Source of the DNA: Dipteris shenzhenensis
Taxonomy: Eukaryota > Polypodiophyta > Polypodiopsida > Gleicheniales
Direction: 5' to 3' (one strand)
Assembly: GCA_047967505.1 (NCBI GenBank)
Contig: CM106541.1
Length of the DNA stretch: 64,000 nt
Position 1 is the first letter of the stretch. Each line of letters begins with the position of its first letter. Position numbers and translations under genes: made by a program. The notes under the pieces are model-generated. The model ran no database searches. It saw only the letters and a program-made list of their open reading frames with translations, and was not told the DNA's origin. Below are positions 44,319 to 56,282 of this stretch, in pieces.

Positions 44319-45183
44319 TGTTTCAACAGCAACAGTTCAGAGTAAATACAATGGGTCAATTTGGATGCTGAGCAGAAGACCAGAGAGTTTCTGCAGAGTG
44401 CATGTTCTATCCTCTCTTTTATTCAACCTTCAGTATCAGTTTAAGCCTCCTGGTGGACTCTGATGTAGTTTTCAGACTGCTCATTTTCAGAAGTTAGTTT
44501 GAATCAGATTGCTTTCATCCAATGAGGTTGGAAATCGGACCTGCACTACATCCCTCGTGACAGGCTAAAATTTTTGTCCTCAATTGATTTTGTTGACTTT
44601 CCATGCAAGCCGTCTCTTAGTACTGCATACTTTACTTATGATTCATGTGGGTCAAGACGTTCTACATTTGAGGATAAAATTTCAATGGAGTCATTATCTC
44701 ATGGCAATGCCGTACTCTTTCATAACTAAAATGTTGATTACCTGCTAGTCACATAAAAAGATAGAGGATCTCATAATCTCAGTGTCTTTTCATGGATACT
44801 CTTCATCATTGTGAGGGAGCAAAAGACGTGGTGTTTTTGGAAGAGGGTTTTATACTGGAGAGTTTTATTTTAGTTTTTTCTTTGTGAGAAGATCGATGTG
44901 ACTGAATGAGGTTGCAAGGACTGCATTTTATTAGCTTTTATAATGCTCAGACAGAAGCTGTTTTTTGGTGGTTCTTGGCTCTCTCAGAGGGTCACAAGGG
45001 CATCTTGCTTTCAGCGCACAAAGCAAACCCGCTTGGCCCCCACCCTGCCCACGCCCCTCTTTTGCAAGAAGAAAAGCAGCTAAATAATGGAATGTATTCT
45101 TTTGTATTTTGATTTCTTTTGCAGCCCCTAGATCTCTAGAGGGTTCAAGGGACATCCTTAAGGATAACCTTTATTTCTTGCTT
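44319..45183 (+). other. HCC1 3' flank and probable 3' UTR
   Basis: No gene is seen between the HCC1 stop and the start of the inverted duplication at 45184. AT-rich sequence with several T-runs would fit a 3' UTR, but no convincing poly(A) signal can be singled out. Confidence 0.5.
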
Positions 45184-46646
45184 CATTGTGTCTATTCTTT
45201 GGTTACTATACTATCATTGTTGCCAGACAATTCTTTCTGCTTTTTCATATTTCTATAAGTAATACCAATGGTTTATTTTATTACTAAGTTTACACTGAGA
45301 CTCGCCTTCTTTTTTGTAGTAGTAGTCTAGTGTTATTGGTGGTAAATGTTTTTATAGTAGCTTTACCATCTACCAGAGTTATTAGTCAAACTACAGACAG
45401 TAGATTGCTGATTTTCCATTTTTAGGCCAAGAAGGATTTTCCATCATTGCATCATTGCATGAAAAACATAAGATTTTGATGAGATTTTTGTTACAATTTA
45501 TTGAGTATTTCTAAATTAAATCAATGATTTATGATGAGCAGTATTAATGGATTTGCATGGGAGTAGGAACTTAATTGGAAGGCAAAATTTGTCCGTGTCC
45601 TTTAAGTACCAAAAGTGGTGATGGAAAAACCTCTCATGGGAAGCTATGGATGAGGACTCGCAAGATGGTACCCATACTCTATTAGTAGAGGTCATTATTT
45701 CTTGTTATTGGCATACAGACCTAATGTTGGAACTGAAAGAGGATTGGACCATGTGATTTATAAGCCAAGAAGTGGATGAGGCGACATCAACACCCTCAAG
45801 GGATAAGATTATTTCAAACTCGATGATGTATGAGGTTAGTTTGAGAGGTGCTATTTTCCTTATATGGCATCTTTTTATTTTTTCAAGGCAAAAGAAAAGT
45901 GAATATATTTATCTAAAAATGATATTTACAACTTCAACTTTCATTTCCTTAGAGTTCTAGAGGTCCATAATAGGACATACATCCTCCCAAAAGGGATGGC
46001 ATAGTTTCTAGGATATCCTAATTCCCTTTTGTCCATACAGGTAAGCATAAAAGAGCAGACCTTGCTCACCAAGACATACAGGTAAGCATAAAATAGCAGA
46101 CCTTGCTCACCAAGAAAAGCAGTTCAACAACTCTTGTGAACATATGAAGAAACCTAGAAAGAGAATCTCTTTTCAGCCTCATCTCTAGCAGCATCATTTT
46201 TGTGTGAGGGAGAATTTGGAGTAGCTTGCATGGGGACTCTCTACAGAGGATCCAATGAAATGTCTGGAGAAAAACCCTTAAACCCTTTCTGTGGCATAGG
46301 GTACTGTTTAGCAGCTCCATGACCAGATCTACTCTTAGATGAATGATTATGAGAAGAAAGGGTGGCAGCTTAACTTGTTCATCATCAATGTCACACTAGC
46401 TCGTGGATAGCTAGCTCAGCACCCGACTTGGAATGTTCAACATTGTAAGCACTTATTTGGAAGTCAAGCCTCCTTTTTTCATGTTCCACCATTTAACAAA
46501 AAGGGAATCAGTACAGATTTCAATTTCATTAACTTGAAAGCTACTCCTAGATATCCATATAAACCATAATGCATGTGCCCTTGTGAGAAACCAAAGCTCT
46601 TGTTTATTTTTACAAGCATCACCTAAAAGTATGTCCTTCCAATTGA

Positions 46647-46871
46647 CTAGCTCCCCCTACTCATCTGAATATACTTCCAAACCTTCCTATCATGTGGACA
46701 AAAAACAAACAAATGAAAAATGTCATCCAGCACTCCTGGGCATCTTTTGCACTTTCCATCCCCCTTTTCAATTCTGAATCCTCTTGCATTAGTCCAAACT
46801 ACTTTGTGCAGTATAAAGGCATGACATTTTCTTAGGAACCTTTTTAATCTAGAGTCTACCAAATCTTTCAT
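46647..46871 (-). pseudogene. LINE ORF2 C-terminal zinc-binding region (arm A)
   Basis: The frame reads AFILHKVVWTNARGFRIEKG, then CKRCPGVLDDIFHLFVFCPH and DRKVWKYIQ. The C-x2-C...H...C pattern is the RT-associated zinc-binding motif of plant L1-like ORF2. It aligns with 59600-59760 in arm B. Confidence 0.8.
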
Positions 46872-47796
46872 AGCATCTTTCTCTACTATCTTGCAATGCT
46901 AATTTATCATTCAGGGTCTCGATCATCTCTCCCATGTCCTCAGCTGGTGTTGGAATATGAAAGATAGATGAACTACTTGTCCAGCTAAACTCTTTGTGAA
47001 TTAGTAACACTAAACCACCCTTCCAACTAACATCACCCTTCCAACTAACATCTCCTTGCCAAAGATCCAATCTAATCATAATAAGTGCCTGCCTTTGGTT
47101 GTTTAAAGCAAAATTCCTCCTAATCTTTTGCCATGTTTGACCTTTGTACCATCATTGCCTCCAAGTTTGCAAACCTTTTTTATATACAAATTGTTGGCCA
47201 ATACAAATTGTTCCTCAGTGAGTTGGGCCTTATTGTGAATAGAGGACACCTAGATAGAGTCTCTGGCCATAAAAGAATCTTTACCAAAGAAATGTAAGAA
47301 GGCCTTGATCTCCTCAAAGGCCTTCTAGATAGACTACCTGAGGGAACTACCTTTATATTTATAGGGTTCAAGAGAGAGCAAAGGGTAGTTTTCCATTTGG
47401 AGGCACTCATTGTCTTGACATGTTTCATATTTCTTAACAAAAGTTGGTCAGAGTCACTCTCTAGGTTTAGAATAGCCTTCATAACCCAAGTGGGAGAGAG
47501 ATTTCTAGCTATAATAACCATATCTATAACTCCTAGCCCTCCTTTCTTAGGGTTAGTGTAGTAGGACCATCTAACCTTAGAGATTTTGGAGTGTCTTCCC
47601 TACAGCTCCCCCACAAAGAAAGGATATGCACACTCTAATGAATTTGTCCAGCTAGTTTTTGGAGGGAGCCCAATGAGACATAAAAGATAAACATAGGGTA
47701 AATGCAATGGTTGAGAGCCAACGTTCTCCCTGCCAGGTTTGCTTGTAATTCTCTCCACTTGTCAATCTTTTTCTAAAATCTTTCCATAAACCATTC

Positions 47797-48150
47797 TCAC
47801 CTCTTCTTCATGGTTATTTCAAACCCCATAGGTATCCCTAGTAGTTTGAAAACAGTAGCCTTTTTAATTATGTGACATCCAAGGTTCTTTAAAGCACATT
47901 GTTCCTCTCCAATCAGGGTGTCATACCCTGTTTTTGCATGGTTAATCTTTGACCTACATGCTTGACAAAAGATATCAAACCAGTGCATTATACATCTCAC
48001 ATCATGATTAGTGTTTATGGGGGTGAGTGTTTTGTCATCAACAAATTACTGACATAGCAGCTCTGCTTACCAGACACTAGTTCAATCCCTCTGAGATTTC
48101 CTTCCTTGACTTGACTATTGAGTAGCCAGCCAAGGGAATCAGCAGTAATT
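47797..48150 (-). pseudogene. LINE reverse transcriptase palm (arm A), FxDD retained
   Basis: On the - strand, near 48040, the frame reads QFVDDKTLTPINT, which is the catalytic FxDD block. It is followed by CRSKINHAKTGYDTLIGEEQ and FKLLGIPMGFEI. Upstream near 48170 is the GCPFAP-type block. Frameshifts separate them. Arm B lacks the FxDD segment. Confidence 0.75.
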
Positions 48151-49093
48151 GCAAAAAGCAGAGGGGCAAAAGGACAACCTTATCTAATTGACCTGCTCAA
48201 AGGAAAATTATGGCACATTACTCCATTAACACAGAACTTGGTTGAGGCATTTATTAGCAAAACCTGAACAAAGGAAATAAAATAATGCCCCAAGACCATG
48301 TCCTATAGAGATTGTATAAGGAAGCCCCACTCTAGCCTGTCATAAGCTTTGTCAAAGTCTCCTTTAGAAAGTAGATTTCTTGTTTTGTCTCTCTGGCATA
48401 TTCACACCCCTCCCCAATATTTATAATGGTCACAAGGAGATGATGACCCTTTATGAATCCTTTCTATTTTGGCAAGATCCAATCTTTCATCTTCCCTTGT
48501 ATTCTAAGGGTCAGAGTTTTAGCAAAGATTTTGTAACTGCAGTTAAGCATTGTGAGGGGTCTCCAATTTTTGAGCTCCCAAAGACCTCCTTAGGTATGAT
48601 CTTGATAATTCCTCCATAAACATGAGAGGGCAGATCTCCATTGTGCATGCTTTCTTGCCACAGTAGAAGCAAATAAGTCCCCACAGTGTCCCAAAAAGTT
48701 TTATAAAATTCCATAGGCATCCCATCCCATCCCCTCCTGGTGTTTTCCCATCAACCACATTACTATTATTGCCTCCGTTCTTCAAAAGTTAGAGGCTTCT
48801 CAAGATAAGACATATCAAATTTGTTCATAGCACTATTTCTAACCACATGGCATAAATATCTGGCTCTCTAAACCTCCTCATCTAGTATCTCTTTAGAGGA
48901 TAGGAGTGTTTGAAAATGACCCTGAATTAGACTAATATTTTCCTCTATAGAGGAAACTGTAGTATGATCAGCCTTCTTAAGGAGAGAGACTTCCTCATTT
49001 GCTCACTTCCTCCTCATAAGCTTATATGTTTCCTCAGTGGGTCTATCAATCTTTCCTACCCACCAGTGTAATGCACTTTGGAGTCATTTATTC

Positions 49094-49985
49094 TTATCTA
49101 ATTTGAATTCTAAGATCCTTTTTATTTGGATTCAAAAGATCCCTTAGGGCATCTTCATCTCCTAGCCTGGCATACTCCTCTAGTCTTTTAATTTTGACCT
49201 TGATGTTGTCCGTTCTCTTAGCTCTAATTTTTGCCTTGCTCTTTCTAACTAATTTCAATAGATTCTGAGTATTTTTTATTACCAAAGGTCAAGCCTCTGC
49301 ACCAGTTTTATCATCATTAAAAGCATTCTCCCAAAATATTTTTAACATTCATTGAACACTCTTCATTGCAAGCAACTTTGGGTCTGCTTAAATCAAGAAG
49401 AACCTCTATGGCCATTGTCAAAATCACACAAGTAAGAAGGACTGGTTTGTGGTTTAACAAGGTAAGAGAGTAAAAGTTTTGAGCTCCATAGAGCTGATGT
49501 TACCCGATAACCCTTGAGAAAGAGAAATTCTGTCTAATCTGGCTTCTCTTCTAAATTCTCCCATTTGACTGTTGCACCAAGTAAAGTCACCCTCTGGACT
49601 GGCATCCACCCATTGCCAATGTTCTTTGAGATCATCCCAAGCTATTAACTCAATCCCTCTAATTACAATGCCCTTTTCTAGCCACCTGTCACATTTTCTT
49701 TCTACCATATTGAAGTCCAGCACACATAAAATTCATTACTTTAATGAGACATATGAGTAGCACCCATCTATTCATCATAACATCAGTCACCATTGCTTGA
49801 ATGACTCGTCCTTGATAATGAGATAGTATTCCAATAGTAGTCCCTCCCTTCCCTTTTGTATGGGAGGTATAATACCAAGTTCTCCTATCAATAGTCTTTA
49901 GTCTACTCTCTAAGTTAACTCCTCTAGCCTTGACTTCTTGCAATGCTCGAAAGGTAGGAGAGAGAGAATTGGCCCTCAACTAATA
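49094..49985 (-). pseudogene. LINE endonuclease and linker (arm A)
   Basis: Frames on the - strand read ANSLSPTFRALQEVKARGVN (near 49979), then LDFNMVERKCDRWLEKGIVI (near 49720; the GDFN block appears as LDFN) and WCNSQMGEFRREARLDRISL. A basic linker, NLLKLVRKSKAKIRAKRTDN, follows. The N-terminal residues are lost at the deletion point. Confidence 0.8.
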
Positions 49986-50153
49986 AGCTATCCATAATAA
50001 AAACATTGGATTACTATGAGTCACAAATATTATCTCGTTAATTGACAATTGATAGGGCATGGAATGATTTTTTTAATAAAAATCATTAAATTATTTTAGA
50101 ATTCATACATTCTAGATCTGAATTGTATCTCTGAGGAAAGAACTAATTGTATT

Positions 50154-50156
<3 letters not shown>

Positions 50157-50187
<31 letters not shown>
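50157..50187. repeat. GA microsatellite in block X1
   Basis: This is a short (GA)n run. The same position in X2 and X3 also carries the repeat with different lengths, so it predates the duplications. Confidence 0.9.
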
Positions 50188-50192
<5 letters not shown>

Positions 50193-50310
50193 TTGATGAT
50201 AATGTATTAACATCCTTGAGAGGCCAGTGAGACATGACCTATGGGACCTAGCAAGAGCATTAAATACCAATCTCCTCAGAGGAATCAGAGGGTTCACTCA
50301 TGCATTTTTG

Positions 50311-50972
50311 TCATGAGTTGTTTTAGATTCTCAAATAAGAGGCATAAAAATGTGCCTAGAATACGAGGATTACTACGACTAACCTCAAGGAGTTGGGATA
50401 GATTGGTACATTGAGAGATCACTACTGGAAAGTGCACTCTAATGTCGGCATATACTAGACATTGAATGTGAAGAGCTCTTTGTCCTCAATTTCTTGACCT
50501 TGGCATAATGTGCACACTCAATTATCTCTTTCTATACCACTCCATGCTTGACTTTTAATGACCAAATGATGAGCTTTGGTGCAAAGAATTGTGATAGCAT
50601 GCCTTTGCATGGGAATGACAAATGAGGGTGGGTGTGCCTAGATGTTCCTTTGTAAGTTTCCCAACATGTTAGATTGATGTGACTGTAGTAGTACTTTAGT
50701 TTTCTATTCTTTGAATCCTCTTCCCATTTGATCTTAAGTGCATCCACAAGACATGGCCTGATTTCCATAACTAGCATATCGTTTGTTGGTAGATCTAGAT
50801 GTCTCTCCACATTCCATCTCTTGAACCGTTTTTGAGTGTCTTGTGCCTAACTAGAAGAGAGAATCTTGCTTTTGTTTCTCTTTTGTACTTTGCAACTAGC
50901 ATTCCAAGTGCAATGTGGGAGATGATGCATTTCCATTCCTTAACCTTAGTCACATATTGTACACCCCTATAT
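50311..50972 (-). repeat. Block Z1: C-terminal remnant of another LINE
   Basis: On the - strand the stretch encodes LDLPTNDMLVMEIRPCLVDA, KLKYYYSHINLTCWETYKGT and, in another frame, VCTLCQGQEIEDKELFTFN, a Cys-containing knuckle like those ending LINE ORF2. Block Z2 at about 51890-52515 is a diverged direct copy (same WETY motif). The sequence is unrelated to the LINE inserted in the two arms. Confidence 0.6.
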
Positions 50973-51724
50973 TTTCATGGGAGTAGGTACTTAATTGGAA
51001 GGCAAAATGTGTGCATGTCATTTAAGTATCAAAAGTGGTGATGGAAAAAAATTCCATGGGAATCTTTGGATGATGACTTGCAAGATGGGAGCCATACTCG
51101 ATTAGAAGAGGTCATTATTTCTCATTATTGGCATATAGACCTAATGTTGGAAGTGGAAAAGGATTGCACCTTGTGATTTATACGAGACAAGAAGTGGATG
51201 AGGTGACAGTAACACCCTCGAGGGATAAGATTATTATTTCAAACTTGACGGTGTCATGAGGTTAGTTTGAGAAAGGTGATCTTTTCCTTATATGGCATCT
51301 TGAGAAAGCAACTAATATGTACCATTTTGTATGTATGTCAGACATGTGGAGGAGTTAACAATCCTTTGTAAGAATTTAAATCCCAACATAATCTAGAGAT
51401 AGTGGAGGCTAGATTGGAAGAATTACCTCTTTATTGAAAATTTGCATTTTGCAATCCTCTATTTTAGATTGGATTGAGACCATGGTGGAGCCATTGAGAT
51501 ATATCTCTTTAATATATATATATATATATACATATATACATATATACTCTTCATAATAAAAACAAGGGATTATTATGAGTCAAAAATATTATCTTGTCAA
51601 TTGCCAATTGATATGGTATGCAATGATATATTTTTCTTCTGCCATTTCATTATTTTAGGATTCATACAATCTAGCTTTGAATATTGTATATCTGAGCAAA
51701 GAACTAATTGAAATATTGAGAGAG

Positions 51725-51779
<55 letters not shown>

Positions 51780-51910
51780 GATGATTTATTAATGTCCTCA
51801 AGAGGCCAGTGAGACATGACCTATGGACTTGGCAAGCACATTACATAGTAGTCTTCTTCGAGGAATCAAAGGGTTCACTCATGCATTTTTGTCATGAGTT
51901 TTTTTCTATG
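50973..51910 (+). repeat. Blocks Y2 and X2: copy of the duplicated unit with the empty LINE target
   Basis: Y2 (50973-51300) matches 45555-45867 and 60488-60823. X2 (51301-51910) matches 49992-50310 and 54668-55242. At 51284-51304 the target runs CCTTATATGGCATCTTGAG without interruption, so this copy was made before, or escaped, the LINE insertion. A (GA)n tract at 51719-51776 lies at the same place as in the other copies. Confidence 0.88.
51719..51776. repeat. GA microsatellite in block X2
   Basis: This is a (GA)n run with one interruption (GAGAGCAAGAG), longer than its counterpart in X1. A (TA)n tract lies just upstream at about 51514-51546. Confidence 0.9.
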
Positions 51911-52515
51911 CTCAAATAAGAATCATAGAAAGGTGCCTAGGATACAAGGATTACTATGGCCAACCTCAAGGAGTTGAAATAGATTGGTACATTGGGTGAT
52001 CAATGATGGAAACTACAATCTAATGTCAGCGTAGACTAGACATGTCAGTGTGAAGTGTTCTTCATCCTCAATTTCCTAAACCACTCCATGCCCAATATTC
52101 AATGGACAAATCATGAGCTTTGGTGAAGGAATGTGATAGCATGTCTTGCCTTGGATAGCATGGGAATGACAATGTGTGGTTGGGTGTGCCCGAATGTTCC
52201 TCTATAAGTTTCCCAATATGTTGGATTGATGTGAGTGCAATAGTACTTTAGTTTGCTATGTTTTGCATTCTCTTCCCAAGTGAGCTGAAGCGCATCCAGA
52301 AGACATGACTCAATGTATGCACTAGCATATCCTTTGCTGGTAGGTCTAATTGTTTCTCCACATTCCATCTCTTTAACCATTTTGAGCATCTTGTGCCCAA
52401 CTAGAAGAGAGAATCTTGCCTTTTTTTTGTCTTTTGTACTTTGTGACTAGCATTCCAAGTGCAATGTGGTAGATGATGCATTTCCATTAACCTGAGTCAC
52501 CTATTTGTACACCCT
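51890..52515 (-). repeat. Block Z2: second copy of the LINE C-terminal remnant
   Basis: It is a direct repeat of 50311-50972. The - strand frame 52389-52111 reads VKEMECGETIRPTSKGYASA, then KLKYYCTHINPTYWETYRGT. A deletion near 52080 removes the Cys-knuckle segment present in Z1. Confidence 0.7.
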
Positions 52516-52895
52516 CATTATGGACATGGGACACATGCTAGTTTCTAAAAGAATCATTGAGTAAGTGGTAGTTACCTTGACCCCTAAGTGCCACCGCAGG
52601 AACATTTTTTGCACTATCTCGATGTCATTCTAGAAATCTTGAGATATGCTACCCATGCAAACGTCCATCCATAAAGAAAAACTTGGACTCCTAGAGCATC
52701 GAAGTGTCCAGCCTTTGTCTGTTGTCTTTGTAGGTTGCTTTAGTTGCATTTAGATTCAAACATGTTGTAGCTAGTCCATCCATCTTGTCAATGTTTTATG
52801 CATGTACTCCATCCAAGGTTTGCCGGTGTATCGATACCCAAATATGTGAATGAGATCACTATATCAATGATTTCACTCATATGTGTGAAGCATGG

Positions 52896-52976
<81 letters not shown>
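52896..52976. repeat. Long GA microsatellite
   Basis: About 40 GA units occur here, outside the duplicated blocks. Leu/Ser open frames on the - strand across it are artefacts. Confidence 0.9.
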
Positions 52977-52979
<3 letters not shown>

Positions 52980-53357
52980 GGGGATTCAAATTATAAAAGA
53001 AACAATGATAGCTAGACTGTGGACCAATTTGGGCAACATTTTTAATTTTTCCATATATAAGGCATTGAGACATATGTTGACAAAATTTGTATTTATTCAG
53101 ATTGTTAAAATTGTGAGTGAAATCAATATTTACATATTCATTTAAGTTTTGTTTATGTGGAAGAGAAAGAGATAATTTCAAAGAGATAAGGTACTCAAAA
53201 ATTCAAGGGAAAGCATGAAAAAGTTTTGTTTTGTTTGTGTGAGAGAGAAAGAGAAAAGAGATAAGGTAGATAAAATTTTCAAGGGAAAGTAGGAAAAAGT
53301 TAGAGAAAGAAATAGAAAGTGCAGCCTATGGAGACAAAGGTAGAGAAAGAAGATACA

Positions 53358-53359
<2 letters not shown>

Positions 53360-53396
<37 letters not shown>
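53360..53396. repeat. TG microsatellite
   Basis: A (TG)n run of about 18 units lies within purine-rich DNA. Confidence 0.9.
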
Positions 53397-53401
<5 letters not shown>

Positions 53402-54778
53402 CTACGAGTGATTAATTTGTTGCCCAAGCATATGCACATGATAGTTTTTCCTTCCCCGTTACAATCATGAGAGTACTCTCATTGTATAGGTTGGTTGTAG
53501 GGCTGAACATAAATTTTAAAAAGTCTACGTTACTCCCTTTGAAACGTAAGGACTAGCATCAAATACTATAGCATGGTGTGAGTTTAGAGCTTGATCAAAT
53601 TGTCACACATCTTTGTTCTCCTTTGGGCTAGCGAATTCGAACAATGGAATTTCTTGGGTGCTCACAAAAATTAGATGAAAGATTAATTACTGGGAACTGT
53701 CTACATGGCCTTTGTATGTAATATTGAGGATTATGTAGCCTATTATTGTAACTTATCTTTAGTTTTAACTCCCGTCACTCATTGTATTGATCTCTCAAGC
53801 ACATTGATCAATTTATGACTTTGGCTTTGGAATGTTTGTGGAAAACAATAGTGGATAAAAAAGAAGCTCCTTTTCTCAAACATCAGTAGGTTCACTCACC
53901 TGAATCTCATCAAGGGCTGAATACAATTTACATTTGTTATCATCTCTTAGCACAAAAAGCTACTCGTTTGTCAAATTTTTTGGCACAACTAAAGCCATGG
54001 GCACCCATGCTAGTTTTTCTATGTGGTCATATGAAAACACATGCTTATAGTAATTGGTGGGTTGAATATGTTAATGTTTTTTTCAGTCACTTTTCTAGTG
54101 GTATTCTAATATTCTTATTGATGATTGGACAACAGTCTTCTAGTATTTGCATTGGTCTAGTTGACCTCTTATATGTCTCTTTGAGACTCTTATAATCTTG
54201 GAGAGCTTTGCTTCTAGCAAATAGAAGTGTTTTACATGTGTATGTATATACTGTATGTGTGTGAACCGACCAACTTTAAACCTATGCCTTTCTTTTGGTG
54301 GAAACTTTAAATAAACCTTTTAATGCCTTGATTGCTACTTTTAGTGCCACTCCTCGACCCCTACATCATGTTTTTTTACCTTCTATGGTAGCTCTTGATT
54401 TTTGCCCTTCTATAGCACGTATCCCCGATGACTCCCTCCTACACATGATTTTTTCCCTTTTATAGGACATAGTCCCAACAACTCCCTTCAACCTGACTAT
54501 CCCACTACATTTTAAAGCTTTGTTTCCTAATGTATCTCTAGCTCTAACCTTTAGCTCACAAGCCCTTACTTGATACATTGGTTGATTATTGCATCTACCT
54601 CTGCACCAGCCTACCTTATACCACCCTATGCCATGACTTGTGTCTCTAAATGCAACATGTGCCAAATGCATGATTGAACCCTCTGATTCCTTTGAGGAGA
54701 TTGCTATTTAATGCTCTTGCTAGGTCCCATAGGTCATGTCTCACTGGCCTCTCAAGGATGTTAAAACATCATCATCAA

Positions 54779-54782
<4 letters not shown>

Positions 54783-54835
<53 letters not shown>
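54783..54835. repeat. CT microsatellite in block X3
   Basis: This (CT)n run is the reverse-complement counterpart of the GA tracts in X1 and X2. Confidence 0.9.
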
Positions 54836-54837
<2 letters not shown>

Positions 54838-55246
54838 AATTCAATTAGTTCTTTGCTCAGAGATACAATTTAGATCTAGAATGTATGAACTCTAAAATAA
54901 TTAAATGATAAAAGAAAAATATATATCATTGGATGCCCTATCAATTATCGATTGACGAGATAATATTTGTGACTCATAATAATCCATTTTTTTAATTATG
55001 AAGAGTAGATTTTTTTTTGGAGAGAAATATCTCAATGCATCCACCATGGTCTCAATACAATCTAAAATAGGGGATTACAAATGCAAGATTTCAATAAAGA
55101 GGTAATTCTTCCAATATAACCTCCATGATCTCCAGATTATGTGTGGATGTATGTTCTTACAAAGGATCGTTAACTCCTCCATATGGCTAATATACATACA
55201 GAATGGTACATATTAGTTGCTTTCTCAAGATGCCATATAAGGGGAG

Positions 55247-56280
55247 ATGGAGGATGGAGATGGATACAGTAGTGGGATTGAAGTTGAGAGAGTTGCTAGT
55301 CACCGTCACTACATTCCTTTCCCCCATCTAGCTCCCAATCAGCTGTACAGTATGCATGATTCTGTTGGTGATCCTGAGGTTTTGCGAGGAGGCCTTGAGA
55401 AGGTCATCACCTTGATGTGTATGAGTAGGACCAAGCACTACGGCCAAGGATTTTCTCCAATTTTCTGGTTATGACGACTATGCATTTGTTGATTAGACAG
55501 CATTCCTAGCTCTAGCCAAAAGCTCTATCATGTTTGTTGAGAACGAAGGAAGCTTTCCCCTCCTGCCTCAATATGGAGTCTCTTTCTCGAGTAGTCGCAG
55601 AGGCAGAGGAGGAAGTCATCTGCCCACCCCTCGTATGCACATGCATCTCAAAAGCCAAGGGGGTGCTTCTTTGGCCTCCCCTTAGGATCGCCTCCTGCTC
55701 TTGGCCTTGCCTATTTAGGTGGGGTGTTGGCTCTCGAGTTTGTAGCTTGTGATTTAACCCTCCCCATCCTAGAAGAGGTGCAAGCAATCCAGGTGAAACA
55801 AGAGCCACTACCAATGCTGATGAAAGCAGAGTCCCTACTTCTCAGGGTGAAGGAAGAAATAGAGGAATTGGCCCCACAAGAGACAAGACACAACCATGGC
55901 CCAGACAGTGGGAGAGACTCCCCGATGAAACAGGAACTACTGGAGCTGGCAAGCAAACTAGAAATGGTAGGACAATAGCATATAGCACCCCAACAAGCAA
56001 AGCTAGTGGAAAAAGCCCGAGAGATGACATTGTAGATGCTAGGAAGACTTCGAGCAAGTTAATAGAGATGATGCAATAGAAGGGGAGGATATAAGTGGAG
56101 AAGACTCAAAAGAGGAACAAGTAAAAGGTACCCCAGAAAACAAAGAAGATGCAAGTCAAGGTAAGGCCTTCACTTTGGTGCAGAACAAGAGAAGAGAATC
56201 TAAGGCAGCTTCTACTCAAGTGAGCAGCCCTAACCCCAAGGCTAAGAAGGGGCAGAAAAAGAATGCTAGATAAAAGCATC
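55247..56280 (+). pseudogene. LINE ORF1-like region
   Basis: Successive short frames start MEDGDGYSSGIEVERVASHR and later show an acidic, Glu-rich helical part (LPMLMKAESLLLRVKEEIEE) and a Lys-rich end (NPKAKKGQKKNAR). They stop just before the ORF2-like LLTLNVRGL-type start near 56290. No RRM or zinc knuckle is visible, so the ORF1 label rests on position and composition. Confidence 0.5.
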
Positions 56281-56282
56281 TC

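Larger units (their letters stand above)
45868..49991 (-). mobile_element. LINE (L1-type), 5'-deleted copy in arm A
   Basis: The 3' end is a T-run on the + strand at 45868 followed by TTTTTTCAAGGCAAAAGAAAAG, placed right after CCTTATATGGCATC, the same target as the arm B copy. Going upstream on the - strand there are a zinc-binding region (46690-46780), RT, and endonuclease blocks near 49440-49985. ORF1 and the first endonuclease residues are deleted: LINE sequence stops at the word GATAGCTT (about 49991) and block X resumes. Multiple stops are present. Confidence 0.88.
45184..50310 (+). repeat. Inverted duplication, arm A
   Basis: The arm is the reverse complement of 54668-61188, apart from deletions. 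It comprises block W (45184-45554), block Y (45555-45867), a - strand LINE (45868-49991) and the remainder of block X (49992-50310) with a (GA)n tract. Homology starts exactly at CATTGTGTCTATTC, matched by GAATAGACACAATG ending at 61188. Scattered substitutions and indels show the duplication is not very recent. Confidence 0.9.
52516..54667. other. Spacer between the duplicated blocks, no gene recognised
   Basis: Apart from the GA and TG microsatellites nothing is recognised. A 101-codon frame on the - strand (54671-54366) lies next to block X3 and lacks motifs. Confidence 0.5.

Noticed and set aside
52873-53181. 102-codon frame with a long Ser-Leu run
   Set aside because: It is translation of the GA microsatellite at 52896-52976.
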